Program-made: the position numbers and the translations under genes
Source of the DNA: Treponema sp. JC4
GTDB lineage: Bacteria > Spirochaetota > Spirochaetia > Treponematales > Treponemataceae
Direction: 5' to 3'
Assembly (NCBI RefSeq): GCF_000260795.1
Contig: NZ_AJGU01000013.1
Coordinates: 1 to 61,800, forward strand
DNA length: 61,800 bases
Part shown: positions 42,031 through 50,871 of the stretch, in pieces
How the letters are laid out: every line of letters starts with the position of its first letter
Numbering within the stretch: position 1 is the first letter of the stretch
Notes under the pieces: model-generated
What the model was told of the DNA's origin: nothing
The model's input: the letters and a program-made list of their open reading frames with translations, nothing else
The model's database searches: none

Positions 42031-42095
42031 ACATAACAATTGCTTAAACCGCAAACCGGCTTGACCGGTTTGTCGGCTTTGAAGCTTTGTTAGGC
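42031..42095 (-). other. attC recombination site 2
   Basis: Minus strand: R'' GCCTAAC (42095-42089), L'' AAGCTTCAAA, central hairpin AAACCGG-TCAAG-CCGGTTT, L' TTTAAGC, R' GTTATGT (42037-42031). The L'' arm has the extra C. The TAA within R'' is the stop codon of the AIPR gene. Confidence 0.9.
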
Positions 42096-43754
42096 GTTAT
42101 TATAAATAACTTCAAAACTATCATCAGAATGTCTTATTATAGATTTCTTATGATCTGTTAAAATTTGAGTATACATAGATGTACAAAATTCTTTATTTTT
42201 AAATAAATTTTTATAATCAAAAAAGGAATTATTTTCAGATTTCTCATTAATAAATGCATTAAAATCTAAAACCACCAATTTAAATAACAACGTAATGGCT
42301 TTTATGAATTTTTCCCTTAATTCATTCGTTAAGAATTGTTCAGGTTTTTCTAGAATTTCTTTACCTTTTGTATCATTTTTGAGAATAATTTCCATAATTG
42401 TAAGTAAGGAAAATTTTGCTAAACCATATACACGAACTGCCTCATTTTCAATTAATGAACTATTATCTTCTATAACTTTATAAACAAGATATGACATATA
42501 TATATAATGGCAAGTTATTGCTTTAGAAAAAATCGTTCCATATTCCTCACCGAAAAAACTAGTTTTTAAGTGAGTTTTATAAGATTCTTCAAATTTGAAA
42601 GCTTTAATTAATTGACCTGCAAAATCTATTTTTATGTATTCTTGCCCACCAGATGCAATTTCTCCTTTTTTAATATTATAAAAGATTGAATCCCCATAAA
42701 ATTCTTTAAATGATGATTGAAGATTAATTTGAATTTTATCGTTTGAACGTAAATCTTTAAGACTTATTGCATTTTGATTATTTGAGTTTTTTGTAATTTT
42801 TTTTACAAAATCTGAATCTGGATTATCAATTTTTATTATTTTGCATAATATTTGTATTTTATCGGTTAATAATTCTTTGTGTTGAAATAATGTCATTAAT
42901 GACTGGCAGCCATTTATAACTTGATATCCTGATATATTAAGAGTTTTATCTTTATAAGTATATTTACTACAAATAATAGATAAACCATTATGGTATAAGA
43001 AAAATGATTCATGTTCTTTTGTTACTTTTAATGTTTGAACCAGATCTTTATTAACGCGAGTGTTACCTGTATATAATCTGACATTTCTAGAAAATAAAGA
43101 TTGGTCTTGAATTCCTTCCAATTTTATTAATTCTAAAGCAGGTATAGATAAAACAATAGCTTTATCATCATAATTAATTATTGTATCATTTGTAACTGAT
43201 AAGGAAATTGGATTTTCTTTTATTTCTGGCGCTGAACTGAAAGAGTAGTATTGAAGAATTTTGTTATTATCATAAGCTTCAATTTTTAATTGCGATAAAA
43301 ATTCCTTTGCATTACTATCAAAAATTTTATTTGTAACATAAATAAAACTGACTTTGCATCCGTTAGCAATTTTTTCAACAAGTTCTAAGTTTTCTATTTT
43401 ACTCTTAAGTTCTTCGTTTATCGAACTATTTCTTAAATTTTGAACTGTATCTGCATTTGAAAACCAATTAAAAATACCTGCAAATTCTCGGATTTTTGTA
43501 TCTCCTGCATTCTTATCATCTGTTTGTGAAAATTCGGATTGAAAAATACAAATTTTTTCATCAGTTTCATCAAACCATATTGCATCAATACCTTTATCAT
43601 TTGGGCCATCACATATAGCATCAATACTATCTTGTTCTGATAAACAATAGATATTTATAAGAAACCATATTAAAAAGGCGGAATTGTCATTTCTAAATTT
43701 TTTTAATTCTTCAACTTCTCTTCTTACTTTTGCATTATACTCATTTCGTGTCAT
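42090..43754 (-). CDS. AIPR-family abortive-infection phage-resistance protein (cassette gene)
   Basis: 554 aa. The N-terminal GPNDKGIDAIWFD..ICIFQSEFS (residues about 49-76) has the layout of a PD-(D/E)xK-like nuclease fold, with Glu where Lys is usual. The middle carries AIPR hallmarks: SLFSRNVRLYTGNTRVNKDL (about 218), FFLYHNGLSIIC (about 250) and GYQVINGCQSLM (about 274). AIPR proteins are linked to abortive infection against phage. AGGAG stands 7 nt before ATG. Its stop codon is supplied by the attC R'' box, so it is a cassette-borne defence gene. Low G+C contrasts with the core. Confidence 0.88.
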   Translation of the reverse strand: MTRNEYNAKVRREVEELKKFRNDNSAFLIWFLINIYCLSEQDSIDAICDGPNDKGIDAIWFDETDEKICIFQSEFSQTDDKNAGDTKIREFAGIFNWFSNADTVQNLRNSSINEELKSKIENLELVEKIANGCKVSFIYVTNKIFDSNAKEFLSQLKIEAYDNNKILQYYSFSSAPEIKENPISLSVTNDTIINYDDKAIVLSIPALELIKLEGIQDQSLFSRNVRLYTGNTRVNKDLVQTLKVTKEHESFFLYHNGLSIICSKYTYKDKTLNISGYQVINGCQSLMTLFQHKELLTDKIQILCKIIKIDNPDSDFVKKITKNSNNQNAISLKDLRSNDKIQINLQSSFKEFYGDSIFYNIKKGEIASGGQEYIKIDFAGQLIKAFKFEESYKTHLKTSFFGEEYGTIFSKAITCHYIYMSYLVYKVIEDNSSLIENEAVRVYGLAKFSLLTIMEIILKNDTKGKEILEKPEQFLTNELREKFIKAITLLFKLVVLDFNAFINEKSENNSFFDYKNLFKNKEFCTSMYTQILTDHKKSIIRHSDDSFEVIYNNA

Positions 43755-43829
43755 TTTTTTCTCCTAACATACTTTTTAATGTATTATATTTTTCGTTTTC
43801 ACTTTCTTAAGCGGGCCAATAGCCCGTCC

Positions 43830-43895
43830 GCCTAACTACGCGCTTAAACGGTGGCGGGCGCAGACCCGACATCCGATTTGAAGTGCATGTTATAC
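43830..43895 (-). other. attC recombination site 3
   Basis: Minus strand: R'' GTATAAC (43895-43889), L'' GCACTTCAAA, central stem, L' TTTAAGCGC, R' GTTAGGC (43836-43830), a perfect GTTRRRY core. About 90% identical to attC 1, so these two sites share recent ancestry. Confidence 0.93.
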
Positions 43896-43911
43896 GATTT
43901 TTTCCCAACCT

Positions 43912-44601
43912 TTAATTTTTTATTATCAATGATAAAGAATTTTTCATATCATCTATTATAATTGTATCAGCTATTGAAAATAAAAACATTTCAATTTGAT
44001 AATTTTTTATATCCTTTGCATTTTTTGAAATTTCATTGATTAGTTTGCAGTATTCAAAATAAGCATCATTGTTCGAATAATAATTAATTTTCCTTTTTGA
44101 AAGATTGAAAATAGTTTTCTGATCATATTCTGTCATTGCAGAATTTCTGCTTGCAGGTTGTGGAAAATAATTACTTTCTAGGTTATTTTTAAAAATAAGC
44201 CAATTTAATGAATAAATTACTCTTGAATCGTAAATTGAATATTTTTCAGGACAATAAAAGGAGGCAATTTTTGAAAGTGAAGAAATAATACTAAATTCAT
44301 CCTTTGTAAGATTTTCTATGTTTTTATCCAACTTATTTTTAAATTTCTTTAGCCGATTTTTATTATTTTCATTTTCTTTTAGTGGAATACCGCCCCATGA
44401 ATTAATAATCCAGTATGCAATTTTTTCAAAATTTTCTTCGTCTATTATTTTATGAAGATTTTCTTTAAGAAATAGATTTTTTTCATAATTGGACAAATGC
44501 TTTGGAATTTCAATTGGCAAGTTTTCTGGTAATTCCCAAGAATAATTGTTTCCTACTTTTGAATATAAGTCTAAAACAATTTTTAAAATTTTTTCATACA
44601 T
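43912..44601 (-). CDS. Unknown cassette protein
   Basis: 229 aa from ATG 44601 (MYEKILKIVLDLYS), preceded by GGGAAGA; the open frame extends to TTG 44640 but those codons come from the cassette junction hairpin. Soluble, AT-rich, Lys/Asn-rich. The segment SSLSKIASFYCPEKYSIYDS near residue 110 and YSLNWLIF recall a group of unknown proteins seen in defence-gene surroundings, but I cannot name a family. Flanked by attC 3 and the junction at 44632. Confidence 0.7.
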   Translation of the reverse strand: MYEKILKIVLDLYSKVGNNYSWELPENLPIEIPKHLSNYEKNLFLKENLHKIIDEENFEKIAYWIINSWGGIPLKENENNKNRLKKFKNKLDKNIENLTKDEFSIISSLSKIASFYCPEKYSIYDSRVIYSLNWLIFKNNLESNYFPQPASRNSAMTEYDQKTIFNLSKRKINYYSNNDAYFEYCKLINEISKNAKDIKNYQIEMFLFSIADTIIIDDMKNSLSLIIKN

Positions 44602-44631
44602 TTTTCTTCCCAGCGGAGCTCTGCGCCGTCC

Positions 44632-44638
44632 GTATAAC
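44632..44638 (-). other. Cassette junction R' box (first in array)
   Basis: GTTATAC on the minus strand followed by GGACGGCGC, the same context as the R' ends of attC 2 and 3. No matching L''/L' pair is visible upstream; instead there are two short hairpins (CGTATAA/TTATACG, 44632-44651, and CTTATACTG/CAGTATAAG, 44667-44694). This may be a primary attI-like site or a decayed attC. Confidence 0.5.
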
Positions 44639-44640
44639 AA

Positions 44641-45056
44641 AATTTATACGTATCCTGCATAAAAGTCTTATACTGCAAAAAGTGTCAGTATAAGCTGGTA
44701 TGGCAGATATATTATATGTCGATTATATAACGAGTTATGAAAAAGTAATAGATTTTTATGCGGATATCGTAGCTGGACTCAAGAAGATGTGTTGCAAATG
44801 AATGTCGGAAGGTATGGCAGTACTACCTTTTGAACTTTATCGCTGGAAAAAATTCGGCAAGCCTAAATTTCAGGACTTTGCACTTTATATTGTAGTTTTC
44901 CCCCGGCGCGAGCGTGGAGGGTGGCGAAGCCAGTCTTGCGAAGCAAGACCGACCGTAGGGGAGCCCGGAAGGCGACTGGGAAAGAGATATTTCGCCCAAA
45001 AAAATCCCGGCAACATCCACTTTTACGGAAGTTGCCGGGGTATTTTGCGGTGGAAC
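44641..45056. other. Gap between cassette array and carB: hairpins and ORF relics
   Basis: Holds the hairpins noted at the array edge, a 33-codon frame at 44700-44801 and a following frame from 44802 ([19 protein letters not shown]..) that looks like a gene fragment but has no recognisable family. At 44896-44985 lies a GC-rich palindromic block with GTCTTGC-GAA-GCAAGAC (44933-44949). The carB-dapF terminator closes the stretch. Confidence 0.45.
44998..45040 (-). terminator. Terminator of carAB-dapF
   Basis: On the minus strand CCCGGCAACTTCC pairs, with one mismatch, with GGATGTTGCCGGG, followed by ATTTTTTT; 16 nt after the stop of carB-dapF. Confidence 0.85.
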
Positions 45057-48000
45057 TTAAATCTCCACCTCGCCTTCGTAGCAGATGCTTGTATTTCCAC
45101 TTAAGAAGACTGTCTTGCTGGTGTACTTTACAATCAGGTTGCCGCCGCGGACTTTTACGGTGATGTTCTGGTCTACGGGGCTGAAGCCGTTCAAAACTGC
45201 GGCAACTGCGGCTGCACAGGCACCTGTACCGCAGGCAAGAGTTTCGCCGTTTCCGCGCTCCCAGGTGCGCATTTTAAGTTCATTTGGACCTACAACGCGA
45301 ACAAACTCGACGTTGGTTCGGCCAGGGAAGGCTTTGTGGTGTTCGATTTTAGGGCCGTCTTCGCAAACTGGCTCTTTGTCTACGAACTTACTGAAGATTA
45401 CGGCGTGAGGGTTACCCATGCCGATGCAGTTTACCTTGTAAGTTTTGCCGTCTACGCGCAGAGCCTGATTCAGAATTGCCTGTTTTGGAAGCAGGGCTGC
45501 CGAGGCGGCACTTGCATTGAGTTCGCTTGCAGAAACGTCGGCCAGCTTTAAGGTTGTAGGCAAAGTTTCCGGAGCAAAGGTCGGCTCGCCCATATCAACA
45601 GTTACCGAAGTAACTTTTCCGTTCTGCTTGTAGAGGATAAGGGTTTTTACGCCGCTTCCGGTTTCAATTGTGATTGTTTCGGTAGCGTCGGTTTTCTTTC
45701 CGTATTTTTCGCAGATTCCGTTTACGTTGTAATCGTAGAGATATTTTCCTACGCAGCGGATGGCGTTTCCGGCCATTTTTCCTTCTGAACCGTCCAGGTT
45801 GAAGAAACGCATTTTTGCATCGGCGCAAGTGCTGTTTTCAATAAGAACAAGGGAGTCTGCTCCGATTCCGCCGTTTCTGCGGTCGCAAAGGCGAACTGCA
45901 AGGCCGGCAGGATTTTTGATTTCCTGTTCCATTCCGTTGATGACGATAAAGTCGTTGCCGGTTGAATCCATCTTTGTAAAGCGGATTTTCTGCTTTTTGT
46001 CGCGCAGCTGGTTGATATCAACAAGTTCAATGTTTTCTGCCGAATATTTTGACTTAAGACAGTTTGCAATTGCGTTTGCAGTATCGATTGCTGTAAGACA
46101 AGGGATGTCGCGTTCTACGGCGTGGCGGCGCATTTTTACGCTGTCGGCACGTGGGTCGCGTCCCTTTGCAGAGGTAGAAATTACGTAATCAATTTTGCCT
46201 GAATCAAGCAGGGTCAAAAGGTTATCATCAGGATTTTCGTGAATCTTATTTACAACTTCAACTTCCATTCCAAAATCGCGGATTGTTTCTGCGTTTCCTT
46301 CGGTTGCGTAAAGCTTAAAGCCCATGTCGTAGAACTTGCGGGCAAGGTCAGGAAGTTCGTAGCGGTCAGTTTTGCGGACGCTGAAGAGAACTCCGCCGCC
46401 GTTTTTGCCTTCGCTGTCTCCGTCAGAAGCAGCATCCCCTGCACGCTTCATGTTGTAGCCGGCACCAATCAGTCCCTTGAAGATTGCCTCTTCCATTGTC
46501 GAAGCAATTCCAAGAACCTCGCCGGTAGACTTCATTTCAGGTCCCAGGTGAGTATCAACGTCCATCAGCTTTTCAAAGCTGAAAACCGGAACTTTTACGG
46601 CAAAGTATGGAGGCAGGCGGTAAAGTCCTGTTCCGTAGCCCATATCGCGGATTTTTTCTCCCAGCATTGCGCGGGTTGCAAGTTCAACCATAGGAACGTT
46701 TGTAACCTTAGAAATGTAAGGAACAGTTCGCGAAGAACGAGGGTTTACTTCAATAATATAAAGGTCGTTGTTGTAAATCAGGTACTGAATGTTTACAAGA
46801 CCCTTTGTACCAAGCTTAAGTGCCAGGTCAGTAGACTGATTGATGATTTTTTCGCGCAGAACGTCGTTCAGATTCCAGCTAGGATAAACCGCAATCGAGT
46901 CGCCCGAGTGAATACCAGTTCGCTCAATATGCTCCATGATTCCAGGAATCAAAACATCCTCGCCGTCACAGATACAGTCAACTTCAAGCTCAGTTCCCAT
47001 CATGTACTGGTCAATCAAAACCGGATTTTCAATTCCCTGGGCAAGAATAATCTTCATGTATTCTTTTACGTCGGCATCGTTGAAGGCAACAATCATGTTC
47101 TGACCGCCCAAAACGTAAGAAGGACGCAGCAAAACAGGGTAGCCCAGCTGCTTTGTTGCAGCCAGAGCTTCTTCGGTATTCATGATTGTAAGTCCCTTAG
47201 GACGCTTGATTTTGAGTTTTTCGCAAAGCTCTTCAAAACGCTCACGGTCTTCTGCCAGGTCGATTGCGTCAGCACTTGTACCAAGAATCGGAATTCCCTG
47301 CTCAGAAAGGAAGTTTGCAAGCTTGATTGCTGTACCGCCGCCAAAGGCAACTACAACTGCAACCGGCTTTTCTGTGTTGATAACGCCCATAACGTCTTCC
47401 GGAGTGAGCGGCTCAAAGTAGAGGCGGTCTGCAGTGTCAAAGTCGGTAGAAACGGTTTCCGGGTTGTTATTGATGATTGCAACCTCGTAGCCAAGCTTTT
47501 TAAGGCTCCATACGCACTGAACGCTGGCGTAGTCGAACTCAATTCCCTGACCAATTCGGATTGGACCCGAGCCAAGAACGACGATAGTGCCCTTAGAGGC
47601 GGGGAAAGTCTTCCCCTCGCTGCGACCGCCTGCGGCGTTCTCCGCTACCCCTTCGCCTAGGTGGCTGCCGCCCCCTAAAACCCCTGCGTGTAAATTGTTC
47701 AGGAAAATCTCAGCTTCGTTTTCCTCATCATATCCTGCGTAGAAATACGGAGTTTCCGCACTGAACTCGCCGGCACAGGTATCTACCATTTTGAAGGTGC
47801 TTGGAATGTGAGTAACTTTGCCGGCAGCGCGAAGCTCGGCCAGCTTTTTATTGTTAGCGTCGATTGTGTTCGCGGTAGAAGCTTCGTTTTTGTCGTGTTC
47901 AATAACGCCGGTGCTTCCCGGAATCTTTACGCCGGTCATATCTTCAATTACCTTGTCAGGATAGCCCATCTTTTTAGCTTCCAGATAAAGTGTCTGATTA

Positions 48001-49451
48001 AGTTCTTTCTTTCCAGCCTTGATTTCGTCAAAAGTTTTTTCCATCTGAACAAGAAGATTCATCTTGTTGAGGAACCATTCGTCAATCATTGTTACGGCGT
48101 GGATTTCGTCAACGCTCATAATTCCGCGTTTAAGAGCCTGGAAAACGGCAAATACGCGCTGGTCGGTGCAGTCTGCAACACGCTCTTTGATTTTTGCGTC
48201 GCTTTCTTCAGCAAAAACTTTAAGATTCAAAGAGTTTACACCAATTTCAGCACCGCGGGCAGCTTTCATCAAAGCTTCTTCAAAAGTACGGCCGATAGCC
48301 ATAACTTCGCCGGTTGCCTTCATCTGAGTTCCCAGTTTGCGGGCAGCGTAAACAAACTTGTCAAAGGGGAACTTTGGGAATTTAACAACAACGTAGTCCA
48401 GAACAGGTTCAAAGCAGGCAGCAGTCTGTTTTGTAACAAAGTTAGGGATTTCATCCAGGTTGTAACCGATGGCAATCAAAGCCGCAACCTTTGCAATAGG
48501 ATATCCTGTTGCCTTAGAAGCCAGTGCCGAAGAACGTGAAACACGAGGGTTTACTTCAATTACGGCATATTCAAAAGTTTCAGGGTTCAAAGCAAACTGA
48601 CAGTTACATCCGCCTTCCATTCCCAAAGAAGAAATGATGTTCAAAGATGCCGAACGCAGCATCTGATATTCTTTATCACTCAAAGTAACAGCAGGCGCAA
48701 TTACAATAGAGTCACCGGTGTGAACGCCAACCGGGTCAAAGTTTTCCATTGAGCAGACAGTCATTACGTTTCCGCTGTGGTCGCGGACAACTTCAAACTC
48801 AATTTCCTTCCAGCCCGAAATACATTTTTCTACCAGAATCTGGTGAATAGGAGAGCGGTGAAGACCGTTATGAGCAATTTCGTCAAATTCTTTTTCGTCG
48901 TGGGCAATACCGCCGCCGGTTCCACCCAAAGTAAAGGCAGGACGAATAATTGCCGGGAATCCGATTCCGTTTTTTACAAAATCAAGGGCGTCTTCGTAAG
49001 TTGTAACAACCTTAGAAGGAATACAAGGCTCACCGATTGCTTCCATTGTATCCTTAAACATCTGGCGGTCTTCTGCCTTATCAATAGTTTCCGGTTTTGC
49101 ACCAAGCAGACGAACATTGTGACTTTCAAGAAATCCCGATTTTGCAAGCTCCATACAAAGAGTCAAACCAGTCTGTCCGCCAAGAGAAGAAAGAATGCTG
49201 TCCGGTTTTTCCTTTTCAATAATTCTCTGAACAGTTTCAACAGTAAGCGGCTCAATGTAGATGTGATCAGCCATACTGTGGTCAGTCATCAAGGTAGCCG
49301 GATTCGAGTTTACAAGAACAACCTCAAGTCCCTGCTCCTTCAAAGCCTTACAAGCCTGGCTTCCCGCATAATCAAATTCCGCAGCCTGACCAATAATAAT
49401 CGGACCCGAACCGATAACCATTACTTTATGAAGATCTTTGTTTAAAGGCAT
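45057..49451 (-). CDS. carB: Carbamoyl-phosphate synthase large subunit fused to a DapF-like domain
   Basis: About 1464 aa from ATG 49451, just after the carA stop; longer starts would lie inside carA. Residues 1-1140 are CarB: two ATP-grasp halves with the VLGSGPIRIGQG-type motifs at their starts, then the methylglyoxal-synthase-like allosteric domain (about 1017-1140). Residues about 1155-1464 are a complete diaminopimelate-epimerase-like domain (STGNDFIVI, NGGIGADSL, ETLACGTGA). The first catalytic Cys of DapF (in xCGNG) is Ala here (KMAGNAIRC, about 1225), while the second (ACGTG, about 1405) is kept. An extra 35-aa Gly-rich stretch (about 584-618) separates the halves and a GDGDSEGKNGGG-type stretch precedes the allosteric domain. 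It makes carbamoyl phosphate; the DapF activity needs testing. Confidence 0.92.
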   Translation of the reverse strand: MPLNKDLHKVMVIGSGPIIIGQAAEFDYAGSQACKALKEQGLEVVLVNSNPATLMTDHSMADHIYIEPLTVETVQRIIEKEKPDSILSSLGGQTGLTLCMELAKSGFLESHNVRLLGAKPETIDKAEDRQMFKDTMEAIGEPCIPSKVVTTYEDALDFVKNGIGFPAIIRPAFTLGGTGGGIAHDEKEFDEIAHNGLHRSPIHQILVEKCISGWKEIEFEVVRDHSGNVMTVCSMENFDPVGVHTGDSIVIAPAVTLSDKEYQMLRSASLNIISSLGMEGGCNCQFALNPETFEYAVIEVNPRVSRSSALASKATGYPIAKVAALIAIGYNLDEIPNFVTKQTAACFEPVLDYVVVKFPKFPFDKFVYAARKLGTQMKATGEVMAIGRTFEEALMKAARGAEIGVNSLNLKVFAEESDAKIKERVADCTDQRVFAVFQALKRGIMSVDEIHAVTMIDEWFLNKMNLLVQMEKTFDEIKAGKKELNQTLYLEAKKMGYPDKVIEDMTGVKIPGSTGVIEHDKNEASTANTIDANNKKLAELRAAGKVTHIPSTFKMVDTCAGEFSAETPYFYAGYDEENEAEIFLNNLHAGVLGGGSHLGEGVAENAAGGRSEGKTFPASKGTIVVLGSGPIRIGQGIEFDYASVQCVWSLKKLGYEVAIINNNPETVSTDFDTADRLYFEPLTPEDVMGVINTEKPVAVVVAFGGGTAIKLANFLSEQGIPILGTSADAIDLAEDRERFEELCEKLKIKRPKGLTIMNTEEALAATKQLGYPVLLRPSYVLGGQNMIVAFNDADVKEYMKIILAQGIENPVLIDQYMMGTELEVDCICDGEDVLIPGIMEHIERTGIHSGDSIAVYPSWNLNDVLREKIINQSTDLALKLGTKGLVNIQYLIYNNDLYIIEVNPRSSRTVPYISKVTNVPMVELATRAMLGEKIRDMGYGTGLYRLPPYFAVKVPVFSFEKLMDVDTHLGPEMKSTGEVLGIASTMEEAIFKGLIGAGYNMKRAGDAASDGDSEGKNGGGVLFSVRKTDRYELPDLARKFYDMGFKLYATEGNAETIRDFGMEVEVVNKIHENPDDNLLTLLDSGKIDYVISTSAKGRDPRADSVKMRRHAVERDIPCLTAIDTANAIANCLKSKYSAENIELVDINQLRDKKQKIRFTKMDSTGNDFIVINGMEQEIKNPAGLAVRLCDRRNGGIGADSLVLIENSTCADAKMRFFNLDGSEGKMAGNAIRCVGKYLYDYNVNGICEKYGKKTDATETITIETGSGVKTLILYKQNGKVTSVTVDMGEPTFAPETLPTTLKLADVSASELNASAASAALLPKQAILNQALRVDGKTYKVNCIGMGNPHAVIFSKFVDKEPVCEDGPKIEHHKAFPGRTNVEFVRVVGPNELKMRTWERGNGETLACGTGACAAAVAAVLNGFSPVDQNITVKVRGGNLIVKYTSKTVFLSGNTSICYEGEVEI
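47597..47660. repeat. Palindromic repeat inside carB (family D-like, in frame)
   Basis: GGCGGGGAAAGTCTTCCCCT, a GACCGCC/GGCGTTC-type hairpin and CGCTACCCCTTCGCC match in order the start of the intergenic repeat at 18331-18375. In carB it codes for part of the non-conserved linker between the two synthetase halves. Confidence 0.5.
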
Positions 49452-49452
49452 A

Positions 49453-50766
49453 CTATGCATTCTCCTTAGTAGCTTTGATTGTACTTGCAAAATATTTAAT
49501 CGCATCCACGCGCTCGAACTCAGCTTTGAAGTTTGTGAAGTAGTTGTGGTCATTAATCAGCTTTACAAACTCGTCGAACAAAAAGCTTGTGTCCAGCGGG
49601 CCGGAACATGCTTCCGGGTGGAACTGCACGCTGAAGGCCGGAACGTTGGTGTAGGCAAGGCCTTCGCAGGTTCCGTCGTTTGTGTTTACAAAGCTGAGGA
49701 CTGCGCCTGCCGGCAGAGTGTCATTTTTTACAGCGTAGCCGTGGTTCTGGCTGGAAATGTAAACGCGGCCGGTTTTAAGGTATTTTACCGGCTGGTTTCC
49801 ACCGCGGTGACCGTACTTCAATTTCATTGTTTCAGCGCCGCTTGCCAGAGCCAGAAGCTGGTGTCCAAGACAGATTCCAAAAATCGGAATACCAGTTTTC
49901 AAAAGCTTTTTGATTTCTGCAATAATTCCAACATTTTCTGCAGGGTCTCCAGGACCGTTACTGAGCATAATTCCGTCAGGATTCAGGGCTGTGATATCTT
50001 CTGCAGTGTAAGTGCTAGGCACAGTTACAACTTCAAGACCGCGTTTCAAAAGCTCGCGGCGGATATTTGCCTTTGCACCAAAGTCCCAGAGAACGACCTT
50101 TTTACCCTTTCCATCTTTCATAGCAAGGTCAGGGTCGTTGATTTTTGTTCCGTCAGCCTTAACCGGCACAAAGCGGTATTTTGCAGACTCGCTGAAAACT
50201 ACATCAGCTGGTTCTTCAACACCGGTTGCGCTTCCGGTTACAGAAGCAACTGCATTTATAATAGAATATTCTTTAATCTTTTTAAGAAGTTCAGCCTTTT
50301 TGCCTTCATCATTCAGAGCCTGGAATGCGGCTTTTGCTTCGTCGCCTTGGCCCGAAATAATCATTCCGTTCATAACGCCGGTTTCGCGCAGAATCTTTGT
50401 GAGTTTTCTTGTATCAATATCGTAAAGACCGATTATATTCTGAGATTTGAGGTAAGAATTTATGTCGCCGCCGCAGCGGAAGTTAGAAGGAGTTTCGCAC
50501 CATTCGCGTACAATGTAGCCGCGAAGATTACATTTTGCACTTTCATAATCTTTTGAAATGTCGCCATAGTTTCCAATCAGCGGGAAAGTCTGAGTAACAA
50601 TCTGACCGTAATAACTTGGGTCTGTGAGTGTTTCAAGATAGCCGTTCATACCGGTTGTAAAGACTGTCTCCCCGATAACACAGCCTTCAGCTCCAAAACT
50701 TTTTCCTTCAAAAACCATGCCGTTTGCCAAAAGCAGAACAGCTCTTTTTTCGCTTTCCTTTTCCAC
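49453..50766 (-). CDS. carA: Carbamoyl-phosphate synthase small subunit
   Basis: 437 aa; class I glutamine amidotransferase that feeds ammonia to CarB. Seen: the N-terminal CarA domain with FTTGMNGYLETLTDPSY (about 31), LSNGPGDP (about 268), nucleophile Cys in GICLGHQLLALA (about 297) and SVQFHPEA (about 392) with the catalytic His. Some 60 aa longer than E. coli CarA because of an acidic/Lys-rich insertion at about 155-215. Only the stop and one base separate it from carB. A leader ORF and terminator lie upstream. Confidence 0.95.
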   Translation of the reverse strand: MEKESEKRAVLLLANGMVFEGKSFGAEGCVIGETVFTTGMNGYLETLTDPSYYGQIVTQTFPLIGNYGDISKDYESAKCNLRGYIVREWCETPSNFRCGGDINSYLKSQNIIGLYDIDTRKLTKILRETGVMNGMIISGQGDEAKAAFQALNDEGKKAELLKKIKEYSIINAVASVTGSATGVEEPADVVFSESAKYRFVPVKADGTKINDPDLAMKDGKGKKVVLWDFGAKANIRRELLKRGLEVVTVPSTYTAEDITALNPDGIMLSNGPGDPAENVGIIAEIKKLLKTGIPIFGICLGHQLLALASGAETMKLKYGHRGGNQPVKYLKTGRVYISSQNHGYAVKNDTLPAGAVLSFVNTNDGTCEGLAYTNVPAFSVQFHPEACSGPLDTSFLFDEFVKLINDHNYFTNFKAEFERVDAIKYFASTIKATKENA

Positions 50767-50825
50767 AATCTACCTCACTTTTTCCAGAAAATAGCCCGAA
50801 AGCCCTCTTTTCAGCCCTTGGGACT

Positions 50826-50863
50826 TAAAAAAAAGCTGAACTCGAAAAAATCGAATTCAGCTT
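50826..50863 (-). terminator. Attenuator terminator ahead of carA
   Basis: On the minus strand AAAGCTGAA-T-TCGA pairs with TCGA-G-TTCAGCTTT, followed by TTTTTTTAA. It starts 9 nt after the leader-peptide stop and ends about 60 nt before carA. A terminator between promoter and first gene indicates regulated read-through. Confidence 0.85.
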
Positions 50864-50871
50864 TGTAAAAT

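Noticed and set aside
44802-45104. 100-aa frame reading [19 protein letters not shown], preceded by a 33-codon frame.
   Set aside because: It runs through a palindromic block and the carB-dapF terminator; at most a gene fragment, so it is noted only as a relic.
46239-47660. Open frame of 473 aa on the plus strand inside carB.
   Set aside because: Antisense shadow of the well-conserved carB frame; Cys/Asn/Phe-rich translation with no family.
49438-50556. Open frame of 372 aa on the plus strand opposite carA.
   Set aside because: Antisense shadow of carA, with no start signal and no recognisable domain.
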